From Ampullaceana balthica (Eukaryota; Mollusca; Gastropoda; Lymnaeidae): a stretch of 64,000 nt of DNA. How positions within the stretch are numbered: the first letter of the stretch is position 1; every line of letters starts with the position of its first letter. Positions 59,701 to 64,000 of the stretch are shown piece by piece. Made by a program: the position numbers and the translations under genes. The notes below the pieces were generated by a model. It was given only the letters and a program-made list of their open reading frames with translations. It was not told where the DNA came from and made no database searches. Location of the stretch: assembly GCA_944989445.1 (NCBI GenBank), contig CALYLW010000018.1, forward strand, positions 2,150,430-2,214,429, read 5' to 3'.

Positions 59701-62700
59701 GCTCAAGATTCTTGACCACACTTGATGTCAGTCACGCAGCTAATGACCATTTCAGAGAGACAGGAGAGCGAGAGATGGAGTGATGGGAGAGAGGAGGGGG
59801 ACAGACTGAGGGTTAGACATGGCTTGAGGTTATTGTCAGTGACCAATTGATTACAATTTTTTGAATTTATTGAAATAAAGAAGTTTCTCTTATGATAGTT
59901 GTTAATAAACGACTATTAAATAATTTAGGATGACGTCAGAACTTTAAAAAAAAATGTTTTTGCGGAAACTTGTTTGAACGAAATGAGAAATGACGTCATG
60001 ATAATTACAGAAAATCGTTCTTATTATCCACTTTACAGAATCCATTTCCAGCTATTAAAAAAAACCCAAGCAGGTGCACAAACTTTTCATCAAATGTTTT
60101 CTGGGATTTATTTCCAGTATATAAAAAAAGATTTTAATGTTAATAAACTATGAAATTCAAAATGAAATCAAACTTAATAGTGTATTTTAAATGCTTGTTT
60201 TCGGGGGAAAAGATTGCATACAAACAGCGTCCGTCCAAAGCGCAGACAAAAGATCATCAACAAATCTTTAGCAATAGTTTCTCAATAAGAATTAGAGTCG
60301 AACACCCAAACAAACAAACAACCAAACAAACAATTAAAACACTCAGATAACAACTTATTGGATGATGTTATCGATCTATCCAGACAGTTTTATCGATCTA
60401 TCAAAGATATTATTTATTTCTGTATATTACTAAGCACTTTAGTTCCAATTCAATGTGTAGGCCGTAGGCTCTTTCATTGTGTTAGTGTTTATTTAAATGA
60501 AAAAAACAACCCCTCAATTTCAGCATGTTTCTTCAATGATTGCCGAAGAAACTGTCCATATCACCTAGTGGTTTCTTTCAATAAACAATATTTTTTTTAT
60601 TCAAATCAATAATAATGTAATTTCTTTTAGAAAATAAAATAATAAAATAAAGGACTTATTAAACTAGCATGAAACTGAACATTTTATCAGTGAGACTTCT
60701 ATTCAATCGTGGAATCTCGAATTTTTAAATATTTTTTTTTCTTCTTTTAAATTGCAATACTTCTTTAAACTTTAAATTGAAACAGTAGAAATAATTATAG
60801 GAAACAGTGAAAATGTAAATAACAAGAAATTGTGTGTGTATGCATACTTGTGTGAGTGTGAGATAGCGTGAGCGCGTGTGTAATTGTTTAAGCATGTTAT
60901 TTACACGTAGTTAAATAACTGAGCAAAGTTTCGACTCTCTTGAAAATCAGGAAAAGCTTAATCTATATCACAAAATTCCCGACAGACACACACACAGACA
61001 GAAAGAGACAGAAAAACACTTACAGACACACATACAGTGAGAGATAGTGAGACTCAAACACACACACACACACATTTAACCGGGCGGGTCATTCAACTTG
61101 AATTAAGGTGGGTGGGGGCGGAGCATGACGTCACACCCATGACAACACAACTCACCTCCTGTGGGGGCACATCAAAAGACACGGTTCTCAAATCGACCTT
61201 AGTGTACTCCTCAATGCAAGGCATAACGAAGAATATACCTGGAAAACAATATGGTTGGAGATTATCAGTGGGCACACGTGAAGTTTAACATTGTGTGAGA
61301 ATAGATTAGTGTGGGGGAATGGCGAGGAACTATATGGGGGGGAATGGCGAGGTCTTTCCAAGACACTTTTCTTACGTTATTCATTAGTCTCGTGTTTTTC
61401 AAAGGACATAAGAACCTCTGAGTAGACCAACGTACAAGGTATGTGAATGAAATGAATCTTAATAACCAGAGTCCGCTAATGCGGCACCTGACAATTTTAA
61501 CTCTTTGAGATTTGAGATATGTGTGTATGCGTGTGGATGTGTGTGTAATAAGAATAAGAAAAAATTCCTCTGAATTGAAAAAAAGCATGAATATTTTTTT
61601 CTTATATCTTTTAAATTTTAATATAACTCCAAGACCGACACTCATAGTTTAACATGGTTTTAGGGGCCGTCCATAAAGTACGTAAAGCTATTTTTGACCA
61701 TTTTTAACTCCCCCTCCCCCCTGTCACAAACTGTCACACATCTTGGACACCCCCCCCCTAAAGTACGTCACACTTTCGAACAAAAATGCTGATTTTTATT
61801 AACAAAATAATCAAAATTTAATATAAAACAGCGTGACGTCGCACATGGCCGGACCCCCCCTCCCCCTGTCACAAACTGTCACACCTTCTTACATCCCCTC
61901 CCCCCCTCTGGAGATTGACGTACTTTATGGACGGCCCCTTAAGTGAACTCATAGTTTAACATGGTTTTAAGTGAACTCATAGTTTTCATGGTTTCAAGTG
62001 AACTCATAGTTTAACATGGTTTCAAGATAACTCATAGTTTAACATGGTTTCAAGTGAACTCATAGTTTAACATGGTTTCAAGTGAACTCATAGTTTAACA
62101 TGGTTTCAAGTGAACTCATAGTTTAACATGGTTTCAAGTGAACTTGACTAGAGACTTTTGTTTCAGCTGAGTATATATTGCAGCAGACGACAACAGGGCA
62201 CACCTATGAATGAAACAAGCGCCTGCTTACCTGGGCCCTTGGCTCCACCGGGCAGAAGCCTCCCCAGTCTGAAAATGACGGCTCTCTCATACTCCTGGAC
62301 GACCTGCAGGTGGACAACAAACATGTGGTCAGCAGGTGTTGAACCTTACTGCCGTCAGCGGTCGGTGTATGTGTTATTCCGCGCAGGTGCAAGTGACTAT
62401 TAAATTGCGATTATAACCAGTGAAACTTTGAAGGCATAGAGATATTCCCGGCGCTATCCGAAGATAATCGTGTGGGTCATAGATACGTCTTTCAAGAAGT
62501 TAATGATTGAATTATCCTCCCTTGATAGCGACTTGTACCGTGATACATTAGACTAGCAGGTTAGAGCTTACGTCTTATTGACTTATTGATTTGGTGGGTT
62601 TATCAAACTCTAGGAATTCTATAGTTGTTTCCACTAATGGTTTCAAAGCTTCGCTGTCATAAAGTGTTAAAAAACAATAAGGTTACATTGTTGGAGTAAG

Positions 62701-63530
62701 ACACCAAAGCAAATAGACTTTGGGGAAAACTCCCTCTCGACATAGGGTCAAATCATGTAGGACCAAAGGTAAAATCGTGTAGGACCAAAGCTCAAATCAT
62801 GTAGGACCAAAGCTCAAATCATGTAGGACCAAAGCTCAAATCGTGTAGGACCAAAGCTCAAATCGTGTAGGACCAAAGCTCAAATCGTGTAGGACCAAAG
62901 CTCAAATCGTGTAGGACCAAAGCTCAAATCGTGTAGGACCAAAGCTCAAATCGTGTAGGACCAAAGCTCAAATCGTGTAGGATCAAAGCTCAAATCGTGT
63001 AGGACGAAAGCTCAAATCGTGTAGGACCAAAGCTCAAATCATGTAGGAGGACCAAAGCTCAAATCGTGTAGGACCAAAGCTCAAATCATGTAGGACGACA
63101 GGTCAAACCATGTAGGACCAAGATTCAAATCTCGCAGAACAAGGGTCAAAACATGTAGGACCAGGACTTTAATCATGTAGGACCAAGGGTCAAACCTTGT
63201 AGTACCATGGCTTTTATCATGTATGACCACGGGTCAAATCATGTTGGACCAGGGTAAAAACACGTAAGAGTAAAGAGTCAAAGAGAAGGGTTTATAATTT
63301 AAAGGGTTTTTAAGGGACTTTAAGAAGAGTTCAAGCATTAATTTAACAATACGGAATTCAAACATTTTACGACTTAAACCTTTGCAATGTCACGCTAATT
63401 TGTTCATTCGTTCGGGACTTTACCTTGATCGTGGCGCACAGTGAGAAAGGGAAGAAGATAATGACCAGGATGTAGGCGAGTACGGTCAGGATGATGGCAC
63501 AGCAGCCGTTGTCTTGGGGACTGTTGTTAG
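42369..63530 (-). CDS. Stomatin-like protein, gene C (7 exons, N-terminus outside window)
   Basis: Third stomatin paralogue, spread over 21 kb. Exons: 63424-63530 (hairpin; NGCCAII, then IIFFPFSLC), 62231-62303 ([22 protein letters not shown] region), 61156-61238 ([23 protein letters not shown]), 57598-57801 ([22 protein letters not shown]), 56490-56545 (WGIKVERVE), 56034-56112 ([17 protein letters not shown]), 42369-42557 ([42 protein letters not shown] stop at 42369-42371). All borders are GT-AG and phases match A and B. The frame is open throughout and conserved core motifs are intact, so this looks like the best-preserved copy. The first coding exon lies upstream of 63530, probably beyond the window. 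Unlike A and B, no splice donor abuts the stop. Intron 6 is 13.5 kb and carries most of the transposons and minisatellites at 42.6-56.0 kb. Confidence 0.92.
43398..46826. repeat. Insertion-like AT-rich block with internal duplications (gene C intron)
   Basis: It begins with the second copy of the GEIYN...NSLYA coding repeat (43398-43530) and ends near 46826. Internal direct duplications: 45117-45990 against 46103-46790 (both with AAATACACTAACAGCAACTG and ATTAAAGCAGAAATACCAAA), and 44350 against 44730 (ACACTATAGCTTAGC). Fragments of the CTAGGCACTGTGACAA minisatellite occur on both sides (43270 and 47341). Confidence 0.5.
46827..47340 (+). repeat. Interspersed repeat, possible LINE 5' region
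   Basis: GC-richer block with GTGAGGGTAGCCGACGGGTC, GATCTAGATATGTC and GATTCGGTGGACAGAGCGGA. No motif identifies the encoded product; frames are short and broken. A LINE 5' region is a guess from composition and structure only. Confidence 0.35.
47341..47830. repeat. 16-bp minisatellite
   Basis: About 30 imperfect copies of CTAGGCACTGTGACAA, with a few displaced copies at 43263-43312. Gene C intron 6. Confidence 0.9.
47945..48185. repeat. 37-bp minisatellite
   Basis: Six copies of GATGGTTGTGGTCTGGTCGT followed by TGACCTGTTTAATTAGT. Degenerate GTGGTGAAGCTGA-type repeats follow at 48245-48420. Confidence 0.88.
48919..50799. mobile_element. PIF/Harbinger-like element, 3-bp TAA target duplication
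   Basis: The ends GGGGCCGTCCATAAATGACG and its inverse are flanked by TAA on both sides (48916-48918, 50800-50802). Subterminal C-rich tracts with CGTCACAAAA are also inverted. It interrupts an interspersed repeat whose uninterrupted relative is at 9137-9400. Length 1881 bp; no transposase frame. TWA duplications with G-rich ends fit PIF/Harbinger; the class assignment is inference. Confidence 0.7.
49862..50047. mobile_element. hAT MITE, 186 bp, perfect target duplication
   Basis: The ends CAGTGCTTCTCAAAC and the inverse of CAGCGCTTCTCAAAG are flanked by identical ATCTAGAA (49854-49861 and 50048-50055). The interior has GGACCGGCA / CGGTCCGCGGACC blocks. It is nested inside the Harbinger-like element. 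Confidence 0.9.
51519..51710. repeat. 14-bp minisatellite
   Basis: About 14 perfect copies of GAGTTCCCTATTCT, 40 bp before the 17-bp array. Confidence 0.95.
51752..52845. repeat. 17-bp minisatellite, ~64 near-identical copies
   Basis: Unit GAATGAGGAGATGTGGA. Because 17 is not a multiple of three, the minus strand gives a 51-bp, 17-residue peptide period ([17 protein letters not shown]) with no stops, producing a 409-codon open frame that is not a gene. Gene C intron 6. Confidence 0.97.
53590..53698. repeat. (GA)n microsatellite
   Basis: An almost pure GA run, with GA-rich degenerate sequence continuing to about 53810. Confidence 0.95.
53826..53985. repeat. ~14-bp minisatellite
   Basis: Repeats of CCACAAGACACTGG and CCACCAGACACTGG type, about 11 copies. 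Confidence 0.85.
54522..54715. repeat. 30-bp minisatellite
   Basis: Six to seven copies of ATGATGACAGCAGACTGACA plus TAAATGTGAC, increasingly diverged toward 54715. Confidence 0.88.
55608..56033. repeat. 31-bp minisatellite starting at gene C exon-6 splice donor
   Basis: On the minus strand the intron begins GTAAGACTTTTGTGAAATTA. Then about 13 units follow, each GTAAGACATTTGGGAAAGTA plus GTCTGGTGAAT. The array edge coincides with the exon 56034-56112 border and every unit starts with a donor-like GTAAGA or close variant. The plus-strand open frames here are read-throughs. Confidence 0.92.
57310..57597. repeat. 20-bp minisatellite starting at gene C exon-4 splice donor
   Basis: On the minus strand the real donor CAG|GTTAGTTACC is unit one of about 14; later units read CAGGTCAGTTACCTAGAGAA with variants. 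Each carries a near-consensus 5' splice site. Confidence 0.9.
57802..61155. other. Gene C intron 3: AT-rich, one minisatellite
   Basis: At 59293-59573 are about 11 copies of a ~23-bp unit with GCCTATCATAACAAACAATT. (AC)n/(GT)n-rich stretches lie at 60830-60880 and 60985-61075. The rest shows no recognisable feature. Confidence 0.7.
61663..61938. mobile_element. Harbinger-like MITE, 276 bp, TTA target duplication
   Basis: The ends GGGGCCGTCCATAAAGTACG and its inverse are flanked by TTA on both sides (61660-61662, 61939-61941). It is inserted inside the 28-bp minisatellite; closing the gap restores the repeat unit exactly. Same end family as 48919-50799. Confidence 0.85.
61942..62150. repeat. 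28-bp minisatellite, gene C intron 2
   Basis: About 8 copies of AGTGAACTCATAGTTTAACA plus TGGTTTCA. One displaced half unit lies at 61640-61662 on the far side of the MITE. Confidence 0.9.
62752..63250. repeat. 22-bp minisatellite, gene C intron 1
   Basis: About 22 copies of AAAGCTCAAATCGTGTAGGACC. The centre is homogeneous and both edges diverge. Confidence 0.93.
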
Positions 63531-63589
63531 CTGGAAATTAAACAAAAAAACCTTTTTTAAAAAGCATATCAGATTCTACTTCTATTGCA

Positions 63590-63835
63590 GAAGGTTCTTG
63601 AAGACAAACGTTTTGATAAGAATGCACTGACCATGTCGGTCTTTTGGCAAGTGACGCAGCATACACAGGCCACGGCTATGTGGCGATTGTACCACACAAG
63701 CCGCCGTTTGTTTTCTTAACTAAATTAAGGTACCCATTCGGAGCTGGCTAAACTTTGGGACACACTTAGCCTCGGGAGCAAGCACGTGACTCTCCGTACG
63801 CCAGCCGAACACAAAGGCCGCTCGACCACCGTGCC
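63590..63835 (-). mobile_element. tRNA-derived SINE with box B deleted
   Basis: It starts with GGCACGGTGGTCGAGCGG at 63835 and matches the 39928-40201 element through the body (CCGAATGGGTACC block). The segment that should hold GGTTCGAATCC is missing, so this copy could not now drive pol III transcription. It lies just upstream of gene C's hairpin exon. Confidence 0.65.
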
Positions 63836-64000
63836 ATTTAAATGTTTTGATCGTTGTTAAATTTTGTTGGTCATGTTACCTAACATTTGTGTTTTAATAA
63901 TTTTTTAAAAATAATAAAACATCTACACTCCAATGTTTCCTTTAAGCTGCGCGGCTACAAAAACATATGACCAACACGCGCAGCAGTATGGAATTACCGC

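Noticed and set aside
62752..63250. Possible CRISPR array
   Set aside because: 22-bp head-to-tail copies without spacers, inside a stomatin intron.

Overview
This is a stretch of an animal genome, probably an invertebrate and most likely a mollusc. That placing is inferred from the style: AT-rich DNA, short phase-conserved exons in long introns, very many minisatellites, Penelope-like, hAT and non-LTR elements, and tRNA-derived SINEs. No single marker fixes the species. There is no prokaryotic gene organisation.

The only host genes I can support are three tandem paralogues of the stomatin (band 7 / SPFH) family, all on the minus strand: gene A (about 9657 down to 1283), gene B (26854 down to 19726) and gene C (63530 down to 42369, with its first exon beyond the window). 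They share exon boundaries and phases: a membrane-hairpin exon, then exons of 73, 83, 204, 56 and 79 nt, then a terminal coding exon. A and C read through cleanly in the exons present. B has a +1 frameshift in its last exon. Stomatins form oligomers on the inner face of the plasma membrane and modulate ion channels; the copies here probably arose by local duplication.

The introns are full of minisatellites and transposon debris. In gene C two arrays (57310-57597 and 55608-56033) begin exactly at a 5' splice site, and each repeat unit carries a copy of the donor sequence. Gene A exon 4 has a 78-bp duplication of its 3' end plus donor. Gene C's last intron (42558-56033) holds a Harbinger-like element with a complete hAT MITE nested in it, and a 1.1-kb 17-bp minisatellite.

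The A-B interval (9658-19160) holds a kilobase of CATA repeat between GGCGCC-rich repeats, a LINE fragment, a GGGGCCCC-rich repeat array and two abutting minisatellites. The B-C interval (26855-42368) is transposon-on-transposon: a reverse-transcriptase pseudogene split by a hAT composite with a perfect 8-bp target duplication, a head-to-head pair of Penelope-like elements forming a 0.55-kb-arm palindrome, a second RT pseudogene, and a SINE. Most long open frames in the window are read-throughs of tandem repeats and are not genes.
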